This document shows, one piece after another, positions 1 to 8,671 of a stretch of DNA of 64,000 nt. The stretch covers positions 1 through 64,000 of the forward strand of contig CAWEUU010000007.1 in NCBI GenBank assembly GCA_963812335.1, written 5' to 3'. Every line of letters begins with the position of its first letter. Position 1 is the first letter of the stretch. Source of the DNA: VRUE01 sp963812335. Lineage in GTDB: Bacteria; Actinomycetota; Thermoleophilia; Solirubrobacterales; 70-9. Both the position numbers and the translations under genes were made by a program. The notes under the pieces were generated by a model. The model saw only the letters and a program-made list of their open reading frames with translations, was not told where the DNA came from and ran no database searches.

Positions 1-1056
1 GTGCAAGGATGCGGTTTAACAAAGACCGAACTGGTGCCGAAGCGGTCGGCAACAACATTTACGTATTGCTGTACGGCGGCCAGGGCGGCGACTACTACTA
101 CTCGCTGGTCCGCGCCGAGTGCATGAGCTACTCGGGATCGGGCGGGACCAACATGGCCTTCGCGGTGCAGAGCGACATGGTCCTGCCGCCGATCCACCTG
201 CTCGGCAGCGAGGAGCAGAAACAGCGCTACCTGGTGCCGGGAATCAAGGGCGAGAAGGTCGGCAGCCTCGGGATCACCGAGCCCGGCGCCGGCTCCGACG
301 TCGCCGGGATCCGCACAACCGCGATCCGCGACGGCGACGAATACGTGATCAACGGATCCAAGACCTTCATCACCAATGGCCCGCGCGCCGACTTCATCGT
401 CCTCGTCGCCAAGACCGACCCCGATGAGCGCCACGCCGGGATCACCCTCTTCGTCGTCGACCTGCGCGACGAGAACGGTGAGAAGGTGCCCGGGTTCAGC
501 GTCTCCGCCGAGCTGGAGAAGATGGGCATGCACTCCTCCGACACCGGCGAACTGGCCTTCGAAGACGTCCGTGTCCCGGCCGATGCCGTGCTCGGCGAGG
601 TCGGCAAAGGCTTCTACCACATCGCCTGGGAGCTCCAGGGCGAGCGCCTCGTCGCTGCCGCCGGGTCCCATGCGGGCTGCGAGCGGATGATCGAGAAAAC
701 GCTCGAGTACGCCAAGGAGCGCGAAGCCTTCGGCCGACCGATCGGCAAGTTCCAGGCGATCCGCCACAAGTTCGCCGAGATGGCGACCAAGACCGAGGCC
801 GCGAAGCAGTTCACCTACGCGACCGCCTGGCGCTTCGCCAACGGCGAGTACCCGGTGCGCGAGATCACGATGGCGAAGCTGTTCGCCTCGCGGGTCGGCT
901 GCGAGGTCGCCGACGAGTGCATCCAGATCCTCGGTGGCTACGGCTACATGAAGGAGTACGAGACAGCGCGCCTACCGCGACGTCCGCCTCAACCGGATCG
1001 GCGCCGGCACCGACGAGGTCATGCTCGACGTGATCGGCCGCAGCTACGGGCTTTGA
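1..1056 (+). pseudogene. acyl-CoA dehydrogenase, truncated at 5' end and frameshifted
   Basis: FAD-dependent acyl-CoA dehydrogenase catalysing alpha,beta-dehydrogenation of acyl-CoA in beta-oxidation-type pathways. From about base 72 the reading frame shows family motifs: YGGQGG, LGITEPGAGSDVAGI, HSSDTGELAF, EREAFGRPIGKFQAIR and QILGGYGYMKEYE. About 50-70 residues of the N-terminal helical domain are missing: bases 1-71 are open but do not resemble the family and look less GC-rich, so the window edge or a rearrangement cuts the gene. Near 963-966 the frame is lost; the expected C-terminus (AYRDVRLNRIGAGTDEVML, ending at TGA 1054-1056) continues in another frame, consistent with loss of two bases or gain of one. 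A close paralogue of the intact gene at 3052-4230. Real pseudogene or sequence error cannot be told apart here. Confidence 0.8.
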
Positions 1057-1068
1057 ATCAGGGGGCGG

Positions 1069-1745
1069 CTACCCCAGCGGCAGGCAGGTCACGCAGAAGT
1101 CCTCGCCGAACGGGGTGAGGACGATGCTGCGGCGGACGGTGCGCGCGTGCGGCCGCCGCCCTTCAGCGCCTCGCCCACCTCGGGCTGGGCCTCGAGCACC
1201 TGGTAGCGGGACGCGTCCTTGAGCGGCTCGCGCAAGAACCAGACGAGCCCGAGCCGGTGCAGGTTGTTGAGGTAGGCGTAGACGCGGTCGGCGTGGCTGC
1301 AGCCGGCCTCCTCGGCGATCATCGTGAGGCCCTGGGCGAGCAGCTCCGAGGCGAAGGGCAGCCCGGCGCGCACGTCGACCGCGGGCTGGGGGCCGTGCCG
1401 GCGAGGAAGCGCAGGATTCGGCCCTCGTCGGGGGCGAGCGCGTCGAGGATCCGCATGTATGCGGGGTGGGAGTCCTGCGTGAGCCGGATGTCGGCCGATT
1501 CGCGCAGCAGCTCCTCCCCCCGGCGGCGCAGCGCTGCGGCCGAGGAGTCGCGGGTCGCGCGTGCCCGTGGCGCATCATCGGCGGCCGGCGCCGGCGTCTC
1601 GGCGGTCGCCGCGCGGGCGACCCGCAGGGCGGTGCGACCGTAGGCCTTGGCGGCCCGCCGGCCAGGCGCAACCCGGTCAGGGCAGCGATCCTCCCCAGCC
1701 CGGGCGTCGCCCGCCACAACTCTCTTGCCGGCCCCCCTCGCTCAT
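1069..1745 (-). pseudogene. Abi-alpha/DUF4393-like protein, multiply frameshifted
   Basis: Reverse-strand gene whose protein can only be read by changing frame about four times. Segments in order: GPARELWRATPGLGRIAALT (near 1735-1675), RAAKAYGRTALRVARAAT (near 1660), HPAYMRILDALAPDEGRILR, then VDVRAGLPFASELLAQGLTM, YLNNLHRLGLVWFLREPL, YQVLEAQPEV, and finally RRSIVLTPFGEDFC before TAG at 1069-1071. This order and these motifs resemble the Abi-alpha (DUF4393) family; function is not established. The start ATG at 1745 overlaps the stop of the DUF445 gene (ATGA), so the two form an operon. The first break is in a run of six G, another in a run of five C, and the last in a CG repeat, which suggests base-calling error rather than decay. 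Confidence 0.5.
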
Positions 1746-3014
1746 CCGAAGATCGCCAGGTGTAGCAGCCCGGCGCCGAAACCGAGCACGGCGCCGTGCA
1801 GGTAGAGCAGCCACTCGTCCTCGCGCATCGCCGTGCGCAGCATCTCGGAGAAGTCGGCCGGCTCCATCGCGCGCATCCGGGCCTCGACGAAGGAGCGGAT
1901 GCCCTCGCTCTGGGAGCGGTTGAACTCGGCGTCGGCGAGCGGCGCGACGGTGTAGTCGGCGGCCTCAAGCGCGACCGAGGAGCGGATCTGGTCGTACTCC
2001 CGCCGGCCCAGCGCGGCCTGCACCGCCGGCCTGGTGCGGCCGACGGCGCGATCCACCGCGGGCCGCAGGACGACTTCGATCATCCGTCGCGTGCGGTCGG
2101 AATTCGGGCCCGCGCATCAGGTCGTCGGCCATGTTGCCCATGGTCACGATGTCGTCGGCGATGATGTCGGCGTAAACGCCCGCCACCTCGGGCTGGCGCT
2201 TGAGGAAGAGCCCCTGGACGCTGAGCCGGCCGAGCCGGTGCGGCCGCACCGGCTCGAAGATCATCCTGATCCCCAGCAGATTCGTGGAGTAGCCGATCAG
2301 CACGCCGGCGATCGGCAGGACCCACCACTGAGTGAGGACGAGCTCGGTGACGAACGCGGTCGGGATGCCGAGCGCGAAGCCGAAGAAGAAGCCGAAGTTG
2401 ACGATGAAGCGCAGCTCCTTGCGGCCGACCTCGAGGAAGATCCGGTTGGCGAGCTCGGGCTGGGCCTCGATCCTACGGATCACCATCAGCTTCAGGTCGA
2501 CGAGCTGGTCGGCGTGGGCGCCGATTTCCTCGGTGACCCGGCGGACGAGCTGCGGCAGCTGCTCCTCGACGCGGGCGTGCACGGTGGCCCGCAGCCGCGG
2601 CGGCAGGTCGTGCCAGAGCTGCGGATGCTCGCGCTCCATGATCCGCTCGACCACTTCGTGGATGTCGCCCCTCGCGCTGGTGAGGATGTGCTCGGCGATC
2701 GCCTCGGGGTCGAGCTGCTCGTAGAATTCAGCCGCGCCGCCGAGCTTGGCGATGCCCTTGTCGACGGCGATCGAGCCCATCTTCGCCGCCCGCGAGGGAA
2801 TGATCCCCTGCCACCCGACGCCGCCCTGGCCGATGCCGGGGATCTGGCGAATGCGGCGCGGCAGCAGGTTCGCGAACGCGGCCAGGCCGGGGACCTTGAA
2901 GCCGGCGAAGCGGACCGGGTAGAAGAGCATCCAGACCCCGCTCCAGTTGGTGACGTAGCCGATCGCGCCGGTGAACAGCGGGATCGTGATCAGGCTGAGC
3001 GTCTGGCTGCTCAT
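1742..3014 (-). pseudogene. DUF445 family membrane protein, single frameshift
   Basis: Start ATG at 3014 gives a protein beginning MSSQTLSLITIPLFTGAIGY followed by VTNWSGVWMLFYPVRF, the characteristic N-terminal membrane segment of DUF445 proteins. A second membrane region (FGFFFGFALGIPTAF) and the repeated motif GYSTNLLGIRMIFEPVRP lie about 230-280 residues in. The frame is lost near 2083-2092 just before MIEVVLRPAVDRAVGR, which continues in another frame to TGA 1742-1744 and ends in a third hydrophobic segment (GAVLGFGAGLLHLAIFG). Rejoined length is about 420 residues, normal for the family. Function unknown. Divergent from the acyl-CoA dehydrogenase at 3052 with 37 bp between starts. The upstream in-frame extension to 3164 overlaps that gene and is unlikely. 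Confidence 0.75.
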
Positions 3015-3051
3015 GGTGCTGGCCGCGAGCGTAGCCGCTAGCGTCTCGGAT

Positions 3052-4230
3052 GTGACGGTGGTCAAGGACACGGGTGCGCGAGCGACGCTGCCACCGTTCG
3101 GCTCCGAGCATGAGGAGCTGCGCGAGACGGTCGGCCGCTTCGTCGCCAAGGAGATCGCGCCCAACGTCGACGAGTGGGAGGCGGCGCGCCAATTCCCCCG
3201 CGAGCTCTACGGGCGCTGCGCCGAGCTCGGCTTCCTCGGGCTGAAGTTCCCCGAGGCCTACGGAGGCCAGGGCGGCACCCACCTGCACGACGCGATCTGG
3301 GTCGAGGAGCTGGCCCGCTCGGGTGGCTCCGGCGGGGTCGCGGCCGGGCTCAACGCCCACGCCTCAATCGCGATGCCGCCGATCTTCAACTTCGGCAGCG
3401 AGGAGCAGAAGCAGCGCTGGCTGGTGCCCGGGATCGCCGGCGAGAAGATCGGCGCGCTGGGGATCACCGAGCCTGGCGCCGGCTCCGACGTGGCCGGGAT
3501 CTCCACCTACGCCGAGCGCGTCGACGGCGGCTACATCGTCAACGGCTCGAAGACCTTCATCACCAACGGCGTCCGCGCCGACTTCCTGGTCTGCGCCTGC
3601 AAGACGACCAAAGACGGCGGCCACGGCGGCATCTCCTTCCTCGTGCTCGAGCGCGAGATGCCCGGCTACGAGGTCGCGCAGAAGCTGGAGAAGATGGGCT
3701 GGCACTCCTCCGACACGGGCGAGCTGGCCTTCACCGACGTCGAGGTGCCCGGGGAGAACCTGCTCGGCGAGGAGAACGAGGGCTTCAAGCTGATCATGTT
3801 CAACTTCGCCTGGGAGCGGCTGCTGATGGCGATCGGCGCCGTCGGTGCGATGCAGAGGCTGATCGACGTGACCGTCGAGTACGCCACCGAGCGCGAAGCC
3901 TTCGGCCGCCCGATCGGCAAATTCCAGGCGATCCGCCACCAGGTCGCCGAGATGGCGACCCAGGCCGAAGCCTCGCGCGCCCTCACCTACAACGCCCTAC
4001 GCCTCTTCCACGAAGGCCACGACTGCATCAAGGACGTGACGATGGCCAAGCTCGTCACCCAGCGAGCCGTCCTCGAGATCGCCGACCAGTGCCTGCAGAT
4101 CCACGGCGGCTACGGATACATGCGCGAGTACGGCATCGAGCGCGCCGTCCGCGACGCCCGCCTCGGCCCGATCGGCGGCGGCACCGACGAGGTGATGAAG
4201 GAGATCCTGGGGAAATTGATGGGGTTGTAG
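3052..4230 (+). CDS. acyl-CoA dehydrogenase
   Basis: Intact FAD-containing acyl-CoA dehydrogenase of about 392 residues, the usual family length. N-terminal helical domain (HEELRETVGRFVAKEIAPNV), FAD/substrate loop LGITEPGAGSDVAGI, beta-domain with WHSSDTGELAFTDVEVPG, and C-terminal domain with EREAFGRPIGKFQAIR and QIHGGYGYMREYGIERAVRD. Chain-length preference cannot be read. I prefer GTG 3052 as start because upstream codons overlap the divergent DUF445 gene; GTG 3058 is possible. The last 36 bases (4195-4230, encoding MKEILGKLMGL) reappear with three changes at 8630-8665, making this 3' end the likely integration site of the following island. Confidence 0.9.
   Translation: MTVVKDTGARATLPPFGSEHEELRETVGRFVAKEIAPNVDEWEAARQFPRELYGRCAELGFLGLKFPEAYGGQGGTHLHDAIWVEELARSGGSGGVAAGLNAHASIAMPPIFNFGSEEQKQRWLVPGIAGEKIGALGITEPGAGSDVAGISTYAERVDGGYIVNGSKTFITNGVRADFLVCACKTTKDGGHGGISFLVLEREMPGYEVAQKLEKMGWHSSDTGELAFTDVEVPGENLLGEENEGFKLIMFNFAWERLLMAIGAVGAMQRLIDVTVEYATEREAFGRPIGKFQAIRHQVAEMATQAEASRALTYNALRLFHEGHDCIKDVTMAKLVTQRAVLEIADQCLQIHGGYGYMREYGIERAVRDARLGPIGGGTDEVMKEILGKLMGL
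4195..4230 (+). repeat. left boundary repeat (putative attL) of 4.4-kb island
   Basis: The last 36 bases of the acyl-CoA dehydrogenase gene match 8630-8665 at 33 of 36 positions (differences at the ctg/ctc, ggg/ggc and ttg/ttt codons). Similarity stops abruptly on both sides. Duplication of a gene's 3' end at the far edge of a cluster of accessory genes is the usual mark of site-specific integration that restores the target gene. Alternative: 8630-8665 is a leftover of another dehydrogenase paralogue. Confidence 0.55.
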
Positions 4231-4301
4231 CTGCTAATCTGTCGATCAGTTAGTTAAGCAAGATGTTAATTTGTATGTTGATCGCATCTCGGAGATAAAC
4301 C

Positions 4302-4655
4302 ATGGAAGCAACCGCAACCACTGGTGCTCTTGCTCGCAAGCTCGACTCGATTCGAGATGAGGTCGGCGTGCAGGGGCGGGAGATCGCGCAGTTGCTCGGC
4401 ACCACGCCGCAGACTGTCTCGCGCTGGCGTACGGGGAAGGCCGAGCCGCAACGGCGCAGCCTCGATCGGCTGCTCACACTCGCCTGGCTCGCCGAGGAGC
4501 TGGCCGAGTTTTACCCGCCCGACGAGGCACGACTGTGGCTCTTCTCGCCTCATCGACTTCTGGAGGGACAACGCCCCGCCGACCGCATCGAGGAAAATCA
4601 GGTCGATGACGTGCTGGCGCTGATCGCTCAGCTTCGAGACGGCAGTTACGCGTAG
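4302..4655 (+). CDS. Xre/MbcA-type antitoxin of a RES toxin-antitoxin pair
   Basis: A 117-residue protein. Residues about 18-46 form a helix-turn-helix (EIAQLLGTTPQTVSRWRTGK). The C-terminal half (SLDRLLTLAWLAEELAEFYP, SPHRLLEGQRPADRI) fits the toxin-binding Xre/ParS/MbcA (DUF2384-like) domain. Lies 12 bp upstream of a RES-domain gene on the same strand, the standard antitoxin-first order; it would neutralise the toxin and repress its own promoter. The upstream 4231-4301 stretch is clearly AT-richer than the surroundings and should hold the promoter. Confidence 0.8.
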   Translation: MEATATTGALARKLDSIRDEVGVQGREIAQLLGTTPQTVSRWRTGKAEPQRRSLDRLLTLAWLAEELAEFYPPDEARLWLFSPHRLLEGQRPADRIEENQVDDVLALIAQLRDGSYA

Positions 4656-4667
4656 GGCGCCTTCGTC

Positions 4668-5180
4668 GTGATCCACGATCCGGCGCTGCTCGATGCTCTA
4701 GAGCGCTTCGACACCGAGCCGCGGCAGGGTCGCGTCTACCGACACATGCTCGGCTCGACACCGCCCGAGCTTGTCAACGAGCGCGGGGCTCGGTGGAATC
4801 CACCGGGAACGCCGGCGCTCTACACAAGCCTCGCCGGGACGACCGCGAAAGCCGAGGGCGACCACGTGATCGCGATGCAGCCCGTGCCGCCGCGGGCGAG
4901 CCGCACGATCTACGAGCTGGATATCTCGATCAAGAGCCTGCTCGACCTGACAGACGCCGGACGGCTTGCGGCCATCGGGATCACTGAGGAGGACTTCGAG
5001 TCGATCCCCTGGGAGCCGTGCCAGCGCGTCGGCGGCGCGGTCGCATGGCTCGGCCACGACGGGTTGCTCATCCCCTCGGTGCGCGACAGCGACGGCTCAA
5101 ACCTCGTCATCTTCACGACCAATCGACCGCCCGGGTCAGAGATCGTGGTAGAGGGCAGCCACGTCATCGAGAACAAATAG
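4668..5180 (+). CDS. RES-domain toxin (NAD+-degrading family)
   Basis: A 170-residue RES-family protein; studied members degrade NAD+ and arrest growth. Visible conserved pieces: RVYRH (residues 22-26), RGARWNPPGTPALYTS (about 39-54), a Glu at about residue 63, an ELDI strand and LIPSVRDSDGSNLVIF (about 124-139) containing the conserved Ser of the R-E-S triad. GTG start at 4668, 12 bp after the antitoxin gene. Probably cotranscribed with it. Assignment rests on motifs and gene order; activity is inferred from the family. Confidence 0.8.
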   Translation: MIHDPALLDALERFDTEPRQGRVYRHMLGSTPPELVNERGARWNPPGTPALYTSLAGTTAKAEGDHVIAMQPVPPRASRTIYELDISIKSLLDLTDAGRLAAIGITEEDFESIPWEPCQRVGGAVAWLGHDGLLIPSVRDSDGSNLVIFTTNRPPGSEIVVEGSHVIENK

Positions 5181-5188
5181 TCCACCCC

Positions 5189-5702
5189 ATGCCTGAGTCG
5201 CTCCAGTCGATTCCCAACGATCACCTTTCATGCGGTCGCGACACGCTGGTCGCGATGTTGGAACGCGAACACTCGGCCTCCCCGACGGGAACCTGCACGA
5301 GCTGGTCATTGAGAGGAAGCTGTCTTCGTCACCAACGACGAGGCCGACTTCGTCGCGCTCTACCAGCGGGTTGATCTACACACTGGCCTCCTGATCCTGC
5401 CGCAGGTCAGCACGCGGGAGGAACTGTCGCCCCTACTCGACGCTGCACTCGACCACATCGAGCGAGAGGCCAAGGCCGCTGGCGAGACACCCTCCGAATG
5501 GATGCTCAACAAGCGGGTCGAGATCGATCTGAGTGGCACAGTCACGCACGACGACCTGCCCCACGCTCAACCGAGTCACCAAATGGCTCGGACTTCCCCC
5601 AAAGCCCGCCGAGCGCGGACACAACATTCCCCAAGGAAACGTCCCTCGATTCATCCACTCGAATCCACCCCTACCGCCTCCATCATCGCCTGCGCAACGT
5701 AG
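5189..5702 (+). pseudogene. degenerate PIN-like (DUF5615-type) remnant
   Basis: No intact gene here. One frame (about 5189-5270) starts MPESLQSIPNDHL; a second contains GLPDGNLHELVIERK; a third, open from about 5312 to TAG 5702, reads VFVTNDEADFVALYQR, HTGLLILPQVSTREEL and then EWMLNKRVEIDLSGTV. The VTNDEADF plus HTGLLIL pattern resembles the C-terminal half of DUF5615/PIN-like nuclease toxins. At least one frame change is needed to join the parts, and the end overlaps the fic gene. Best read as a decayed toxin gene within the accessory island. Confidence 0.4.
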
Positions 5703-6808
5703 CGCCTCTGACCCCGCGCGCCCGAGTCGGCCTCGGTCAGAACCCCCTGCTCCTCCATCCGTCTCAACAACCGCAGCGCCGTGGGGCGGCTCACGCTCAG
5801 ACGATCCTCGATCGACCTGGTCGTGACCACCGGGTTCTCGCAGATCAGGTCGACGAGCGCAAGGGCGTTCGGGGTTCCCATCGTCGCCGCCGTCTGGAGG
5901 TAGTCCTCTCGGAGAGCGATGATTCGTTGGGCTCGCTGGACCGCATCGTCAGCCTGAGTCTCGACAGCGGTCAGGAACAGGTCGATCCAGGGGATCGGGT
6001 CGCCCGTCTCGCGGATCGTCTGGAGGGCGTCGTAGTAGTCCTGGCGCTGGCGCTCGAGGTACGCGCTCAGGTAGAGCAGTGGCACGGTGAGCCTGTTGCG
6101 GGCGACGAGGAAGAAGACGAGCAGCAGCCGACCGAGGCGCCCGTTGCCATCGAGGAACGGATGGATCGTCTCGAACTGGGAGTGAAGTAGCGCGTTCTGC
6201 ACCAGCAACGGAACCTCCGGCTCCTCGTGCGCGAACCGCTCCCAATCCGCCAGCAGTGCCGGCAGCTCGCCAGGCGGCGGAGGCACGAACTGGGCGGTCT
6301 CGATCGTCGACCCCGGAGCGCCGATCCAGTTCTGGCTCGTGCGCAGCTCGCCGGGGGCGAGCTCGCGACCGCGGACGCCGGCCATCAAGCGCCGGTGCAT
6401 CTCGCACAGCAGGCGGGTGCTGAACGGCAGCTCGTCGAGACGCTCGAGTCCCCACCGCATCGCGGCAACGTAGTTGACGACCTCCTCGACATCTGCATTG
6501 GGAGCCTCGCCGGCGGCGTCGGCCTCGAAGACCTCGGCCATGCTTGCCTGCGTCCCCTCGATGCGCGTCGAGGAGAGCGCCTCGCGCAGCAGATAGGGCC
6601 GGATGAGCAGATCGGGGTTCCGCACGAGGCGACCGACGCCGGCAAGCCGGCCCAGCGCCCCCTCCGCCTCGCCGAGCAGGCGCACGGTCGAAGCGGACAG
6701 TTTCAGGGTGCGCGGTATCGTCGCCGGGAAGTAGGCCACGTAGCCGTGGCGACCCGGGGTGCGGCGCGCTTCGCCGAACGGGGTCTGTGCGTGGGTCTCG
6801 AACTCCAT
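5651..6808 (-). CDS. Fic family protein (predicted AMP transferase)
   Basis: A 385-residue Fic-domain protein. The active-site motif HPFLDGNGRLGR is present about residues 212-223 with all key residues (His, Asp, Asn, Arg). An N-terminal inhibitory motif SSTRIEG (residues 79-85) matches the class II pattern, so AMP transfer should be autoinhibited until relieved. The C-terminus carries a winged-helix-like segment (TTRSIEDRLSVSRPTALRLL), typical of the Fic-N/Fic/HTH architecture. ATG 6808 preferred over the in-frame GTG 6826. Lies downstream of hsdM on the same strand with a 78-bp gap that contains an inverted repeat. Target protein unknown. Confidence 0.88.
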   Translation of the reverse strand: MEFETHAQTPFGEARRTPGRHGYVAYFPATIPRTLKLSASTVRLLGEAEGALGRLAGVGRLVRNPDLLIRPYLLREALSSTRIEGTQASMAEVFEADAAGEAPNADVEEVVNYVAAMRWGLERLDELPFSTRLLCEMHRRLMAGVRGRELAPGELRTSQNWIGAPGSTIETAQFVPPPPGELPALLADWERFAHEEPEVPLLVQNALLHSQFETIHPFLDGNGRLGRLLLVFFLVARNRLTVPLLYLSAYLERQRQDYYDALQTIRETGDPIPWIDLFLTAVETQADDAVQRAQRIIALREDYLQTAATMGTPNALALVDLICENPVVTTRSIEDRLSVSRPTALRLLRRMEEQGVLTEADSGARGQRRYVAQAMMEAVGVDSSG

Positions 6809-6826
6809 GGGCGCACCATACCTCAC

Positions 6827-6854
6827 TCTAATGTCTAAGGTACAAAACGTTAGA
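6827..6854. promoter_or_regulatory. inverted repeat, candidate operator upstream of fic
   Basis: TCTAATGT (6827-6834) and ACGTTAGA (6847-6854) form an 8-bp inverted repeat with one mismatch, centred about 32 bp upstream of the fic ATG in an AT-rich patch. Position and symmetry suit binding by a dimeric regulator, perhaps the HTH domain of the Fic protein itself; that link is inference. Confidence 0.35.
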
Positions 6855-6886
6855 GATAGGGGATGACCCTAACGCGGCCTTCAGGG

Positions 6887-8431
6887 TCAGCTGGAGAGCA
6901 GATTGCCGAGCACCGTGTCCACGCCCTCTTCCAGCTCCCTGGCCCGGGCGCCCAGGCTGCGCAGCTCGGCGTGCGCGGCAGCCAGCTTCTCCTCGAAGAC
7001 CTCCTCGTCAAGTTCCTCGACCTCGGTTCCCACGTAGCGGCCCGGGTTGAGGCTCCACCCCTGCTCCTCGATCTCCTCGATCGTGGCGACTTTGCAGAGA
7101 CCCTTGACGTCGGCGTAGGCGCCGTCGGGGAACCGCTCCGCGAAGAGGGCGTTCTCGCCGCGCTCGAGCTCCGGCTCCTCGCCCCGATAAAGGCGCACGA
7201 TGTTCGCCAGAAACTCGAGCTGCTCCTCGGTGAACTCGCGATGGGCGCGGTCGACCTGGCGGAAGACCTCGCGCGCGTCGATGAACAGGACCTGATCGGC
7301 GCGTGATGTCTCCCGCTTGCCGCGATCGAGGAACCAGAGCGTGACGGGAAGGGTCACCGAGTAGAAGAAGTTCGGCCCCACCGCGACCATCACGTCGACC
7401 AGCCGCTCCTCGATCAGCCGGCGGCGGATCTCGCCCTCGCTGTGGCGGGCATCGGACGCCGAGTTGGCCATCACGAACCCAGCCCGCCCGCCCTCGTCGA
7501 GGGAGTTGGCGAAGAGCTGTATCCAAACGTAATTGCCGTTGTCTGCCTTCGGCAGTTCCGGGAGCCGGGGATCGTCGGCGAGCTTCGCCTTGTCGATCCG
7601 GTCGACGTTGAAGGGCGGATTGGCCATAACGAAGTCGAAGTGACCGAGGCTCTCGAAGGGGTCCTCGTAGTAGCTGTTGCCCTCGCGGATCTCGCCGTTC
7701 AGCCCGTGCACGGCCAGGTTCATCTTCGCCAGCTTCACCGTGTCGCCGGTCTTCTCCTGGCCGTAAATCGAGAGTTCCTTGCTGGGCGACTTGCGATGGC
7801 GCTCGACGAACTGAGCGGAGTGCACGAACATGCCTCCCGAGCCGCAGGCCGGATCGAAGATCCGCCCGTGAAACGGCTCGATGATCTCGACGATCAGCCG
7901 CACGATCGACATCGGCGTGAAGAATTCGCCCGCCCCCTGGCCCTCAGCGAGCGCGAACTTGGCCAGGAAATACTCATAGATCAACCCGAAGGCGTCACCT
8001 TCGAGGTCCTTGGTGTAACCGCTGATGTGGCGGAGCAGCGAGGCGATGGTCGCATCGGGGATCGCCGCATAGCTGCGCGGCAGGATCCCCTTCAGCTCCG
8101 AGTTGTGCTTCTCGACCAGGCGCATCGCCTCGTTTACGGCCTTGCCCAGGTCGGCTCCCTCCGGAAGCTCCAGCAAAGCGCCGTAGCGCGCCTTCGGAGG
8201 CAGGTAGATCAGGCCCTCGGACTGATAGTCGGAGGGGCCGACCTTGCGGCGGGCAGAGCCTTTGGCCTCGATCCGCTCGCGCGCCGCCTCGAAGCGGGCG
8301 TCGGCGAAGCGCAGGAAGATCAACCCGAGGACCGGCGAGGCGTACTCCGACGGCTTCAGCCCGCTGTTGGCGCGCAACTCGTCTGCGGCATCCCAGAGGC
8401 GGCTCTCAAGCTCGGCAAGATCAGCTTGCAT
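6887..8431 (-). CDS. hsdM: type I restriction-modification methyltransferase subunit HsdM
   Basis: A 514-residue N6-adenine methylase subunit. The N-terminal HsdM_N region (LWDAADELRANSGLKPSEY, PVLGLIFLRFADARFE) is followed by the SAM-binding motif FDPACGSGGMF (about residue 197) and the catalytic NPPF (about residue 274), then GNYVWIQLFANSLDEGGRAG. Full length and intact. In type I systems HsdM works with HsdS (target recognition) and HsdR (cleavage); neither is within this window near the gene, so as it stands it is an orphan. It lies at the right end of the island next to the repeat at 8630, upstream of fic. Confidence 0.92.
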   Translation of the reverse strand: MQADLAELESRLWDAADELRANSGLKPSEYASPVLGLIFLRFADARFEAARERIEAKGSARRKVGPSDYQSEGLIYLPPKARYGALLELPEGADLGKAVNEAMRLVEKHNSELKGILPRSYAAIPDATIASLLRHISGYTKDLEGDAFGLIYEYFLAKFALAEGQGAGEFFTPMSIVRLIVEIIEPFHGRIFDPACGSGGMFVHSAQFVERHRKSPSKELSIYGQEKTGDTVKLAKMNLAVHGLNGEIREGNSYYEDPFESLGHFDFVMANPPFNVDRIDKAKLADDPRLPELPKADNGNYVWIQLFANSLDEGGRAGFVMANSASDARHSEGEIRRRLIEERLVDVMVAVGPNFFYSVTLPVTLWFLDRGKRETSRADQVLFIDAREVFRQVDRAHREFTEEQLEFLANIVRLYRGEEPELERGENALFAERFPDGAYADVKGLCKVATIEEIEEQGWSLNPGRYVGTEVEELDEEVFEEKLAAAHAELRSLGARARELEEGVDTVLGNLLSS

Positions 8432-8491
8432 GCGGCGGCGCGGATCGAATCACGGGCCTGAGTCTAGGCGGTGCAGCCCGAGCGAACCCGG

Positions 8492-8510
8492 CGGACACAA
8501 TCCGGACACA
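8492..8510 (+). repeat. two 8-bp direct repeats, possible integrase arm sites
   Basis: CGGACACA occurs at 8492-8499 and 8503-8510, exactly 11 bp apart, about one helical turn. Similar 11-bp-phased pairs flank the tRNA-Pro island in this window. They sit between hsdM and the right boundary repeat in an otherwise gene-free stretch (8432-8629), a place expected for recombinase or excisionase binding. Confidence 0.35.
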
Positions 8511-8629
8511 TCGCCCGGACCACCAGCGATCACGACCGATCATCGCCTTCGTCCTCGACCAAGCTCATTTGCGGCGACTCCTTGTCCTCGCACGACCCCG
8601 CGTGCCGTCCCGTGCCAGGCTCGCCGATC

Positions 8630-8665
8630 ATGAAGGAGATCCTCGGCAAATTGATGGGGTTTTAG
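8630..8665 (+). repeat. right boundary repeat (putative attR): copy of acyl-CoA dehydrogenase 3' end
   Basis: 36 bases matching 4195-4230 at 33 positions, still encoding MKEILGKLMGF and a TAG stop, but with no dehydrogenase sequence upstream. Marks the right edge of the island that holds the RES/Xre, Fic and HsdM genes. Confidence 0.55.
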
Positions 8666-8671
8666 AGGTCC

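Noticed and set aside
5181..5650. Intact third toxin-antitoxin gene in the first island
   Set aside because: Frames are interrupted; only the C-terminal PIN-like part is readable.
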